54,597 bases of DNA, from the NCBI GenBank assembly GCA_029907105.1, contig JARYMM010000022.1:1-54597 (forward strand), given 5' to 3'. Shown piece after piece: positions 25,056 to 32,538 of this stretch. Within the stretch, counting starts at the first letter, position 1. Each line of letters opens with the position of its first letter. Under the pieces are notes generated by a model. That model saw nothing but the letters and a program-made list of their open reading frames with translations, searched no databases and had not been told where the DNA came from. This DNA is from Anaerolineae bacterium (GTDB lineage: Bacteria; Chloroflexota; Anaerolineae; UBA3071). The translations under genes were made by a program, and so were the position numbers.

Positions 25056-26294
25056 CTATCGGCGCGGCAGCGGGCCTTGCAGCGCCCGCAGCAAGCGGTC
25101 GAACTCCCGCTCCGCCCGGCGGGGATGGGCCAGGTCCAGCGTGGTCAACATGCCCAGCCGTACCGGCAACCGGCCCTCGTCCAGCGGCCCAATCCTCACC
25201 GGCAGCAACCGGTAGCTCCCTTCCTGAATGGACATCGTCTGCGCCAGGACGTTCTCAAAATCGGCCATGCGGTCGGCCAGGTAGGCCTCCGAGAGCACGA
25301 GCACCGTGCGCTTGGCCTGGCGGATGCCCCGCTCGATGCCCACCACCCGCGCCACGCCGGGCTCCTCCACATCGCCGGAGACGGCCACGCGCAGCCCCGC
25401 CGCCTCCAGCCGGGGCAGCAGCGTCTCCCACACCCAGGTCCTGTCCGGCTCCCGGTCCGCGTAGCTGACGTAGGCGTCGTAGCGGAAGCCCTGCTCGTCC
25501 GTGGGCGGGGCCTTGGGCTGGCCGCCCAGCCGCAGGGCGACGGGGAAGTTCTCCTCCAGCTCGGCCTTGAAGATGGGGTGCTGCTGGGGCTGATCGCCGG
25601 TGACGCGGGGCTGCAGGTACTCGAAGAGGTCGAAGATGCGGATCAGGCCGTCGTCGCTGGGGATGCCACCGCGCAAGCCGGCCAGCAGGTGCTGGGTGAA
25701 GAGGCTGTTTTCGGCGCCGGGCAGCACCCAGGAGACCTCGTCGCTGCGCGAGGAGGCCAGGATCACCCGGCCCCGCCCCGCCTTGAGCGCCTCGTAGTAG
25801 CTTTCGGGCAAACCGGCCTTGAGGCCCGGCGCGGCGGCCTCCTTGGGCTGGCCGATGCCGCCGGAATGGCAGCAGTCGAAGACGACGACGACCTTGCGCG
25901 CCGGGATGGCCCGCAGCGCCTCGGTGAACTCGGCGCCGGAGACGGCCGTCTGGGCCAGCGAGCGAGTGGAGGTGTAGACCGCGTCCACCGGCAGCAGGTA
26001 CTCGCCGGCGTGGGGGCCGGATTCGATGCGCCCGCCGTGGCAGGAGACGTAGAGGAAGACGGTGGAGTCTGGATCGCTGCGCGCGGCCAGGTCGGCCAGG
26101 GCTTTCCGCAGCCCGGCCTGCGTCGCTTCGCCATCCAGCAGCAACCGCACGTTTTCCGGCGCGTAGCCGCAGTGCCGCGGGTCCACCAGCAGGTCGTAGA
26201 TGTCCCGGGCATCCTTAAGCACAGTGGGCGGCAGCGCGTGAATATGCCGGTAGCCGGCGATGCCCACGACCAACGCCTGACCCTTGTCAAACAT
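25056..26294 (-). CDS. Caspase-TIR fusion protein
   Basis: The 412-residue protein joins an N-terminal caspase-like (peptidase C14) domain to a C-terminal TIR domain. The caspase dyad is visible as His86 in YVSCHGG and Cys142 in FDCCHSGG. The TIR domain starts at about residue 271 (YDAYVSYAD) and has RTVLVLSEAYLADRMADFEN. Glu347 falls where TIR NADases have their catalytic glutamate. Such fusions act as conflict-system effectors that cleave proteins or deplete NAD after activation. It is the last gene of a three-gene run behind the TIR-nSTAND-FGE protein. Activation by TIR-TIR contact is inferred. Confidence 0.88.
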   Translation of the reverse strand: MFDKGQALVVGIAGYRHIHALPPTVLKDARDIYDLLVDPRHCGYAPENVRLLLDGEATQAGLRKALADLAARSDPDSTVFLYVSCHGGRIESGPHAGEYLLPVDAVYTSTRSLAQTAVSGAEFTEALRAIPARKVVVVFDCCHSGGIGQPKEAAAPGLKAGLPESYYEALKAGRGRVILASSRSDEVSWVLPGAENSLFTQHLLAGLRGGIPSDDGLIRIFDLFEYLQPRVTGDQPQQHPIFKAELEENFPVALRLGGQPKAPPTDEQGFRYDAYVSYADREPDRTWVWETLLPRLEAAGLRVAVSGDVEEPGVARVVGIERGIRQAKRTVLVLSEAYLADRMADFENVLAQTMSIQEGSYRLLPVRIGPLDEGRLPVRLGMLTTLDLAHPRRAEREFDRLLRALQGPLPRR

Positions 26295-26335
26295 CGTCTA
26301 CTCTCCGAGCCTCGCTGGGCATGCCCAGCCGTCGG

Positions 26336-26962
26336 TCAGTTGCGGACCACATCCCCCCGCAGCGTGTAGTAGGCTGGCGCGCCAGAGCCCCAGGTGATCG
26401 TCGCCACCCAGTAATTGCCGCCGCCGTCAAGCGACATCCAGGCACTGCCGTGGGACACGTTGAGCGTCACATTGGGGGTGATGTCGCCGCCCTTGAGCAG
26501 GAAGCTGACGGTTTGCGGGCTGCTCCAGGAGTAGATTTCTGGATCCACCTCGAAACGGAGACGATGAGGCCCCTCTTGAGCCAGCTCCAGCAGGGTGATG
26601 GCCATGCTCATGACCGGGGGGCGTTCCTGAGGGGGCCTTGGCGTCTGCTGATAGACCCTGGCCTCCTGCTGCTGTTGGGCCTGCGGGGAAGCGGTGTGCA
26701 GTGTCGGCGCTGAGAGAAGCTCTTCCAGCGAGGACTGCCATGCTTCCCGTTCTCTCTCCGCCCAGGCCGCGTACTCCTCTGCGGTCATGGGGATCGCCTC
26801 CACGATCAGGCCCTTGCTTTCGGCGAAGGGCACTACCGCTTCCGGGTCGCCGGTCACATCTATGCGCCACCAGTTACCCTGGGCATCTCTGTATGGCGAC
26901 GAAAGCGTCAGGCGCGGCCCTGGCTCACTGAACTCGAGATCAGGGTTGTAGATTCCGGACAC
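26336..26962 (-). CDS. Unknown protein between nSTAND and caspase-TIR genes
   Basis: I do not recognise this 208-residue protein. The first 70 residues look compact (SSPYRDAQGNWWRIDVTGDP, then AIPMTAEEYAAWAE). A Gln/Pro-rich linker follows near residues 90-115 (ASPQAQQQQEARVYQQTPRP). The last 90 residues are beta-rich (LRFEVDPEIYSWSS, then NVTLNVSHGSAWMSLDGGGN). It has no signal peptide or membrane helix. Gaps of 37 and 41 bases to its neighbours suggest one transcript. Its place in the operon makes it a candidate substrate, sensor or regulator of the caspase, which is a guess. Confidence 0.7.
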   Translation of the reverse strand: MSGIYNPDLEFSEPGPRLTLSSPYRDAQGNWWRIDVTGDPEAVVPFAESKGLIVEAIPMTAEEYAAWAEREREAWQSSLEELLSAPTLHTASPQAQQQQEARVYQQTPRPPQERPPVMSMAITLLELAQEGPHRLRFEVDPEIYSWSSPQTVSFLLKGGDITPNVTLNVSHGSAWMSLDGGGNYWVATITWGSGAPAYYTLRGDVVRN

Positions 26963-26999
26963 TGGACACCTCCTTAAGTCAGATCAGGTCAGGTGACAG

Positions 27000-29648
27000 T
27001 CACCTGACACAGCGAAAGCCAATCGTCTCGTACCTGAAGGCCGAATGTGCGTTGACGGGATCGAAACCGCTGAGTGTGGCCTGATAGCTGCCTCCGACCG
27101 TAGTCAAATCCTGCGGGACGTCAGCCGGGGTCATGTTCCAGGTGGTGGAGCGCTCCGGCCCCGCCTCCCCCCAGGGCGTGCTGGTCCATTCTTCCACGTT
27201 GCCCACCAGGTCGTAGATGCCCTCGGGGGTTGGTTGGCGGCTGCCCACGGGCTCCGGCAAAAGATTCTGGTCCACAGGGCCTTCTGGCGCCAGATTGGCA
27301 AAGTCATAGGGTGATGCCTCGCTCAATGGCCAGGGCAGTGCGGCGGTCTGATGGGCGGCCACTTCCCATTCGGCCAGGGTGGGCAGCCGTCGGCCGATCC
27401 AGCGGCAGAAAGCGGCGGCCTGCAGCGCGTCCACCCCGGTCACCGGACGGTCGGCGCTGTCTTCCCGGTGGAATGTGCTGAGTTGTGGCGGCGGCTCGAT
27501 GCATCGCCCTGCCTGTACACAGCGGGCATAGCGGGCATTGGTGACCTCGTAGCGCTCGAAGGCGACATTGAGTCCGGGCAGCGGACGCAGTTGGCCGGCC
27601 AGGCGGGCGCTTTGGCGCAGGATTTCCAGCCTGGCAAGGAAAGCGGCAGCGATGAAAGCGAGCATGCCCAGGACAAGGGCGAGCCCTTGCAGCCGGCGCC
27701 GGGCCTTCCGTTCCAGAGCCAGTTCCCTTTGTCGGGCGGCTTCTTTCTCTCGCTCCGCCGCGGCGATGGCCGCCCGGCTGGCCTGTACCAGCGCTGGCAG
27801 TGTTTCCCCGGTGCCCAGGTCGGCAGCGTCGGGGCTGGCCAGCCAGCGCTCCGCTTCCAGCAATTCGACCTCGTCCAGCAGGCCGCCTGTGCCCCGGCCC
27901 AGCCGCAGCCACTCGGCGGCCTTGGCCTCCAGCCGTCGGCGCGTCTGCTCGGCCTCGCGCCGCTCGGACAGCCATTCCTGCAAAGTGGGCCAGCCGGTAA
28001 TGAGCGCTTCGTGGGCGATGTCCACCAGGGATGACCAAGGACGAGGGACGAACGACGAAAATCTTTCGTCCTTCGTCCGTCTTTCGTCGGCGGTCGCCTC
28101 GCCGCTCAGCGTTAGCAGGCGGTGGCGCACCAGATGCTCCAGGGTGCGCTCAAACTCGTCGGGGACGTCGCCGGCGGCGCGCAGGGCGGCTGCCGGCTGC
28201 TGACGACGCGTGTCCGCTCGTCCTTCGCCGAACTGCACCAGGCGCAGGAAGATGCGGCGGGCGATCGCTTGCTGGCCGGGGGTGAGGGCGGCCAGGGCAG
28301 CATCGGCGCGGCGGGCCATGGCTACCTGGAGGCCGGTGAGCGGCGGAGCGCCGTAGGCGCGGCGGGGCAGCGTCAGGGCCTGGTAAGCGCGCAGCGGCAG
28401 GAAGCGGCGCTCCACCTTCTCCCAGAGCAGGACCAGCGTCTCCTGCATCAGCGGCAGGATGCCCGGCTCGTGCGCTGCATCGGCCAACAGGCGCTCCACC
28501 AGTGCCGTCTCCACGAACACGCCAACGTCTTCTGCTGGTCGCACGATGGCCTGGCGCAACCCCTCCTCGTCCAGGGGCAGCACCTCCAGCCGGTGGGCCT
28601 GGATCTGGGGCCAGAGAGGCGAGGTCATCAGGTCGGGGTAGAAATCGGCCCGTACGGTCAGGACGAGGAAGGTGTTCGGCACTTGCATCAGGCGCAGGAG
28701 GGCTTCCTGGAAGGGCAGCGCCTCCTCGCCGGCCAGGGTGAAGAGCTCTTCGAACTGATCCACGATGAGGAGTCGCATATCGCCAGTAGCGGGTGGCTGG
28801 TCAGATGGTTGCAGATTCAGTACATCACAGTCTGCTCCTGCTGGATCGCCAGATCCAGCAGTTCGGCGGCGGATTTGGCAATCCGCCGCGAGCAATGGTG
28901 ATCTGCCGGGATTGAGCGTGTTGCCGAGCACGGTTTGCAGGGTGCTGAGCGGGCTCTCACCGGGGCGCATGGATTTGACCGACCATACGCCGGGGCCGAA
29001 GAGGGTGCTCCTGCGCAGGGCGGGGATCAGGCCGGCGAAGACCAGCGAGGACTTGCCGCTGCCGGAGGGGCCGATGACGGTGATGAAGGGGTGCAGGCGC
29101 AGCCGTTGCAGGAGTTCCTGTATCTCCCTGTCCCGTCCGAAGAAGCGGTCGCTGTCGGCTTCGCCGAAAGGCACCATGCCGGGGTAAGGACAGGGCGGCC
29201 TGACCGGTGGTGGCGGGGGCGGGCGCTGCAGGTCGGCCAGCAGCCGTTCCAGCACCTGCGGCCAGGTGTCGGGATCGCTGGCGTCGAGGGCGGTGAGCAT
29301 GGCCAGGCGGGGCGGCAGTTGGACCGGATGCAGGATGAGGGGGATGACGGGCCAGGTGGCCGTCTCCAGGCCGTAGGACTGGGCCAGCAGGTCGGTGAAC
29401 TGGCCGAAGCCTTCGGCCAGGTAGGCGGGGGAGAGAACGAGCAGGGTGCGTTGGCTTTGCTGGACGGCGCGTTCGAACTCCAGGAGGCGGGGCACGCCCA
29501 GCCGGAAAGCCTGCTCGGAATGCACGCGCAGGCCGGCCGCTTCCAACGCGTCGAGCAGGTAGCCTTCCACCCAGGCACGATCGGCCTCCACATAGGAGAC
29601 GAACAGGTCGTGTTCTGGTGCCGTTCCGTGCTCAGATCTTGTGGGCAT
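27000..29648 (-). CDS. TIR-nSTAND-FGE conflict protein
   Basis: This protein of 882 residues reads, in order: a TIR domain (about 12-120, LFVSYVEADRAWVEGYL); an nSTAND NTPase opening CPYPGMVPFGEADSDRFFGR, with Walker A GPSGSGKSS near 193 and Walker B LLIVDQFEELF near 293; a coiled/helical stretch; one membrane helix (LALVLGMLAFIAAAFLARL, about 657-675); and a C-terminal formylglycine-generating-enzyme-like domain (FERYEVTNARYARCV, RRLPTLAEWEVAA, GNVEEW, AFRYETIGFRCV). ATG 29648 follows AGGAG; the longer upstream frame is not conserved-looking. The TIR domain has Thr85 where its caspase partner has Glu. Two repeats are inserted in frame, near residues 250-290 and 520-542. Confidence 0.87.
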   Translation of the reverse strand: MPTRSEHGTAPEHDLFVSYVEADRAWVEGYLLDALEAAGLRVHSEQAFRLGVPRLLEFERAVQQSQRTLLVLSPAYLAEGFGQFTDLLAQSYGLETATWPVIPLILHPVQLPPRLAMLTALDASDPDTWPQVLERLLADLQRPPPPPPVRPPCPYPGMVPFGEADSDRFFGRDREIQELLQRLRLHPFITVIGPSGSGKSSLVFAGLIPALRRSTLFGPGVWSVKSMRPGESPLSTLQTVLGNTLNPGRSPLLAADCQIRRRTAGSGDPAGADCDVLNLQPSDQPPATGDMRLLIVDQFEELFTLAGEEALPFQEALLRLMQVPNTFLVLTVRADFYPDLMTSPLWPQIQAHRLEVLPLDEEGLRQAIVRPAEDVGVFVETALVERLLADAAHEPGILPLMQETLVLLWEKVERRFLPLRAYQALTLPRRAYGAPPLTGLQVAMARRADAALAALTPGQQAIARRIFLRLVQFGEGRADTRRQQPAAALRAAGDVPDEFERTLEHLVRHRLLTLSGEATADERRTKDERFSSFVPRPWSSLVDIAHEALITGWPTLQEWLSERREAEQTRRRLEAKAAEWLRLGRGTGGLLDEVELLEAERWLASPDAADLGTGETLPALVQASRAAIAAAEREKEAARQRELALERKARRRLQGLALVLGMLAFIAAAFLARLEILRQSARLAGQLRPLPGLNVAFERYEVTNARYARCVQAGRCIEPPPQLSTFHREDSADRPVTGVDALQAAAFCRWIGRRLPTLAEWEVAAHQTAALPWPLSEASPYDFANLAPEGPVDQNLLPEPVGSRQPTPEGIYDLVGNVEEWTSTPWGEAGPERSTTWNMTPADVPQDLTTVGGSYQATLSGFDPVNAHSAFRYETIGFRCVR
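28031..28090. repeat. In-frame quasi-palindromic GGACGAA island inside nSTAND gene
   Basis: The arms GGACGAACGACGAAA (28046-28060) and TTTCGTCCTTCGTCC (28064-28078) pair with a single C-C mismatch around loop ATC. The unit matches the intergenic island at 42191. It is translated without a stop just before VDIAHEALI. Confidence 0.8.
28833..28894. repeat. Three-way-junction repeat, copy E (intragenic)
   Basis: TGCTC (28833-28837) and GAGCA (28890-28894) close two hairpins: CTGCTGGATC-GCCA-GATCCAGCAG (28838-28861) and CGGCGGATT-TGGC-AATCCGCCG (28867-28888). The stems are unlike the other copies but perfectly paired; the tetraloops are conserved. It is in frame between Walker A and Walker B of the nSTAND protein. 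Confidence 0.9.
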
Positions 29649-29668
29649 GCACTCGCTCCTGCCCACGG

Positions 29669-30031
29669 TCAGCGGCGCGGCGACCAGGATTGCAGTTGCC
29701 GGCTGCGGCCCACGGCCAGCCAGCGGGCGGGCCGCGGCGGCAGCCGCCAGCCGATGGCCTTTTCGGCCACCTCTTCCTCCCGCCAGAGGGCCAGGGCCGC
29801 CATGATGGCCGCCAGTTCCTCTGCCGTGGGACCGGCCTCGGCCTCCGCGCCGGGCGTTGCCGGGGCATCCGTCGTCGCTGCTCGCCGCCACAGGCGGGCT
29901 AGAGGCCTCTCATCCGGCGGGAACAGCCGTTGCATGGCGGCCATCACGCCCCAGAGCAGGGCCAGGGCGGCGAAGACCAGGCCCATACCGGTGATGGTGA
30001 TGATCAGGCCCAATGTGAGCCGTTCGGTCAT
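29669..30031 (-). CDS. OadG-family small membrane protein (decarboxylase gamma-type)
   Basis: The 120-residue protein starts LTLGLIITITGMGLVFAALA, the N-terminal membrane helix typical of OadG/sodium-pump decarboxylase gamma subunits. LLWGVMAAMQRL follows, then an Ala/Glu-rich cytoplasmic part (EELAAIMAALALWREEE), which in the family contacts the alpha and beta subunits. The end RWLAVGRSRQLQSW is typical of gamma-like proteins beside biotin-dependent carboxylases. The alpha and beta genes are not here, so it is orphaned. ATG 30031 follows the PAP2 stop by one base. The family call is good; the role here is unclear. Confidence 0.72.
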   Translation of the reverse strand: MTERLTLGLIITITGMGLVFAALALLWGVMAAMQRLFPPDERPLARLWRRAATTDAPATPGAEAEAGPTAEELAAIMAALALWREEEVAEKAIGWRLPPRPARWLAVGRSRQLQSWSPRR

Positions 30032-30032
30032 T

Positions 30033-30983
30033 TCACGCGCTCGCTTCGCTCCCGGCCAGGCGCAGCCTGACGAAGAGCCAGGGGGCCAGCAGGGTGGCCG
30101 CCAGCCCGGTGCAGGCATAGCGCAGGAAGCGCAAGGCCATGGCCAGGCCGTGGGCCATCTCCTCGGGCAGGAACAGCTTCGGCCCCTGCCAGAAGAGGGC
30201 GACGATGAGGAGACCCACAACCAGGCGCAACAGCCGCTTCCACCAGGGGCCAGCCACGCGGAAGCGGACGCCGCGCGGCTCGAACAGGAAGCCCACGCTC
30301 ATGCCCAGGATGGCGCCCATGGTCGTGGCCGCATCGGGGGCGGGGTAGAGGCCACGCAGGTCTGCCCCGTGCAGGAGGAGGCCGGCGATGGGCAGGACGA
30401 TGGCCAGGGCCAGCTTCAGCGCCGGCGGCTGGCGGGCCAGCCACCCCTCGGCCTGCGGCAGCAGCCACAGGAACAAGCCGAGGAAGAGGATGCCCAGGAG
30501 CCATCCGCTGAGGATGTCCTGCGGGTAGTGCACGCCCACCCAGACGCGGGAGAAGCCGATCAGGAACATGATGAGGATGGCTGCCAGCCAACCGACCGCC
30601 CTGCGCACGCGGTTGGCCAGGAAGCCCCAGACGGCGACGCCGTCCTGGGCGTGGCCGCTGGGAAAGGAGGGCGTGGGCGGGTCCACCGGCCGCAGCACGC
30701 GGATGCGCGGGTCGGCCGGGCGCGGGATCAAGAATATGTGCTTGAGGAGGCTGTTGACGTAGGCAGAGAGGAGCAGCGCGTAGGCCAGCCCGCGTCCGGC
30801 CCGCTTGCTGAAGCACCAGTACACCAGCGGCAGCAACAGCAGGAAGAATTCCTCGTCGCCCAGGAAGGAGCAGACGGCGAAAAAGCGGTCGAGGAAGGGC
30901 GTTGACCACGACTGCACGCTGACGATGACCTCCGTGCCCCAGGGCAGGAGTGACAACAACAGCGAACGTAACCACTCGATCAT
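30033..30983 (-). CDS. PAP2-family membrane phosphatase
   Basis: This 316-residue polytopic protein carries the three PAP2 motifs: KHIFLIPRP, PSGHAQDG and SRVWVGVHYPQD. The catalytic histidines lie in the last two. PAP2 enzymes dephosphorylate lipid phosphates such as undecaprenyl pyrophosphate or phosphatidic acid. About eight membrane helices are visible, and the C-terminal third is an extra helical bundle with no motif. The ATG at 30983 overlaps the stop of a short coding-like fragment (31003-30983 region) left from another gene. It forms a unit with the downstream OadG-like gene. Confidence 0.88.
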   Translation of the reverse strand: MIEWLRSLLLSLLPWGTEVIVSVQSWSTPFLDRFFAVCSFLGDEEFFLLLLPLVYWCFSKRAGRGLAYALLLSAYVNSLLKHIFLIPRPADPRIRVLRPVDPPTPSFPSGHAQDGVAVWGFLANRVRRAVGWLAAILIMFLIGFSRVWVGVHYPQDILSGWLLGILFLGLFLWLLPQAEGWLARQPPALKLALAIVLPIAGLLLHGADLRGLYPAPDAATTMGAILGMSVGFLFEPRGVRFRVAGPWWKRLLRLVVGLLIVALFWQGPKLFLPEEMAHGLAMALRFLRYACTGLAATLLAPWLFVRLRLAGSEASA

Positions 30984-31060
30984 TGCTGACCTCCGGCAAT
31001 ATCAGCGACCAGGATCTCCAGCTCGGTGAGGAACCGTTGTCAAAATTGCATGGGCGAGCG

Positions 31061-31405
31061 CTACGATTCGCGCAAAATCCTCTGCAGTCGTTCCCGCCAT
31101 GCCTGCGCCTCCTCGATGCGATGCACCCATTCGATAGCGTCCGCCTCCCACAGTGGATGTTTTTGATTAACAGCGTCCAGGAATGCCTGATCTGTGCAGA
31201 TACGTCGGTTGAAAGTGGCGTAGTCCAGGCCATAGTGCTGTTCGTAAGCAGCAATTTCCCGCTCAGCCTGCTCGATATGCTGCAAACAATGGTCCACAGC
31301 GTAGCGGCGCAAAGCAGCCTCAGCTACCCTCTCCAGATCTCCCGGTCCCCTCAGGCTTTCAAACAAAGTTTCCCGGATCGGAATGGTCAGAGTATCTACT
31401 GTCAT
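31061..31405 (-). CDS. Small unknown protein, possibly antitoxin-like
   Basis: I do not recognise this 114-residue protein. It is soluble and mostly helical. It begins with a beta-like TVDTLTIPIRETLFESLRGP, reminiscent of DNA-binding antitoxin N termini. Helices rich in Glu and His follow (CLQHIEQAEREIAAYEQHYG), then LWEADAIEWVHRIEEAQAWR. A short coding-like fragment (QRFLTELEILVADIAGGQQ) follows at about 31040-30983 without a full gene. That could be the end of a lost toxin partner, so a broken toxin-antitoxin pair is one reading. Confidence 0.55.
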   Translation of the reverse strand: MTVDTLTIPIRETLFESLRGPGDLERVAEAALRRYAVDHCLQHIEQAEREIAAYEQHYGLDYATFNRRICTDQAFLDAVNQKHPLWEADAIEWVHRIEEAQAWRERLQRILRES

Positions 31406-31437
31406 CGGTTACCTCCAGATGAGTTTATTCTGATTGC

Positions 31438-32538
31438 TCACTGTCGCACGATTTCCAGCAGCAGGCGGGCGCAGGCGACCATGTCGGCGATGGCGATGTG
31501 CTCCCGCTTGGTGTGTACGTCAGCCATGCCCGTGCTCAGGGGTATGCTCTGGATGCCGGCGCAGTGGAAGATGTTGGCATCGGAGCCGCCGCCGCTGGCC
31601 GTGGGCTGAGGCTCCAGGCCCAGGCGCCGCGCCGCAGCCTCGATCCGGCGGCGAAGGGGGGCATCTTCCGCTACCCGATAGCTGTGATAAGTACGCGCGG
31701 TCTCGATATCCAGCGTGGCCCCGTGCCGGGCGGCCGCCTCCTCCAAAGCCCGCACCATGGCCGCCGTCTGCCGCTGCAGTTTGGCGTCGTCACGGCTGCG
31801 GGCCATGCCTTTCATCGTCACCCGCTCGGGCACGATGTTGGTCGCCGTGCCGCCCTCGATGACCCCGATGTTGGCCACGGTCTCCTCGTCAATGCGGCCC
31901 AGGGGCATGGCGGCAATGGCCTCGGCGGCCACGCGGATGGCGTTGATGCCCTTCTCCGGCTCCGAGCCGGCGTGTGCGGCACGCCCATGCACGGTCACCG
32001 TCAACTTGTCCTGCGACGGGGCGCTGATGACGAAGGTGCCGATGGGGCCGCCGCTGTCCAGCACCAATCCCTCCCGCGCCCGCAGGCGGGCCAGGTCAAT
32101 GCGCCCCGGGCGGCCCAGGTTGGTCTCCTCCTCCACCGTGAAGAGCACCTCCAGCGGGCAGTGCGGCAGGGGCGCAGCGACGCTGCGCCCCTCCTTCAAC
32201 ACCTGCAACACCTCCAGGATGATGGCCAGTCCCGACTTGTCGTCGGCCCCCAGGATGGTCGTGCCGTCGGAGCGGATCACGCCCTCGGCGATCACCGGCG
32301 TGATGCCCCGGTCCTGGCCCACGGTGTCCATGTGTGCGCAGAGCAGCAGCCAGTCGCCTGCGGCCTGCTCGCCTTCCAACCAGCCGAAGACGTTGCCGGA
32401 GGCATCGCGCTCCACGCTCAGCCCCAGGGCAGCCAGGCGCGCCGCCAGCTCGTGGCCGATGGCCTCCTCGTGCCCGCTGGGGCTATCCACACGTACCAGG
32501 TCGAGAAAGGTTTGCACCAGACGCTCTTCGTTGATCAA
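31438..32538 (-). CDS. M20-family metallopeptidase (PepT-like)
   Basis: This 366-residue zinc peptidase resembles tripeptidase PepT and related M20 enzymes, which trim peptides in the cytosol. Metal and catalytic motifs are visible: LLLCAHMDTVG (His, Asp), ILGADDKSG (bridging Asp), FTVEEETNLGRPG (Glu-Glu), VLDSGGP and a C-terminal His (MADVHTKREHI). The dimerisation domain lies in the middle (VHGRAAHAGSEPEKGINA). The start is TTG 32538 with AGGAGGGGGAG just upstream, overlapping the recN stop by four bases. A perfect palindrome inside it encodes EGRSVAAPL in a loop. Confidence 0.88.
   Translation of the reverse strand: MINEERLVQTFLDLVRVDSPSGHEEAIGHELAARLAALGLSVERDASGNVFGWLEGEQAAGDWLLLCAHMDTVGQDRGITPVIAEGVIRSDGTTILGADDKSGLAIILEVLQVLKEGRSVAAPLPHCPLEVLFTVEEETNLGRPGRIDLARLRAREGLVLDSGGPIGTFVISAPSQDKLTVTVHGRAAHAGSEPEKGINAIRVAAEAIAAMPLGRIDEETVANIGVIEGGTATNIVPERVTMKGMARSRDDAKLQRQTAAMVRALEEAAARHGATLDIETARTYHSYRVAEDAPLRRRIEAAARRLGLEPQPTASGGGSDANIFHCAGIQSIPLSTGMADVHTKREHIAIADMVACARLLLEIVRQ
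32168..32192. repeat. Perfect 11-bp palindrome inside the M20 gene
   Basis: AGGGGCGCAGC (32168-32178), loop GAC, GCTGCGCCCCT (32182-32192). It is translated in frame. A related palindrome with the same GGGGCGC core lies at 38379-38407. Confidence 0.85.

Noticed and set aside
23415..26369. A very long plus-strand reading frame (984 codons) opposite DUF2723 and caspase-TIR
   Set aside because: It is antisense to two genes with clear domains; its Gln/Arg/Gly-rich translation is typical of high-GC shadow frames.
29649..29891. Longer N terminus for the TIR-nSTAND protein
   Set aside because: It is Gly/Arg-rich shadow sequence of the OadG gene; ATG 29648 has AGGAG and leads straight into the TIR domain.
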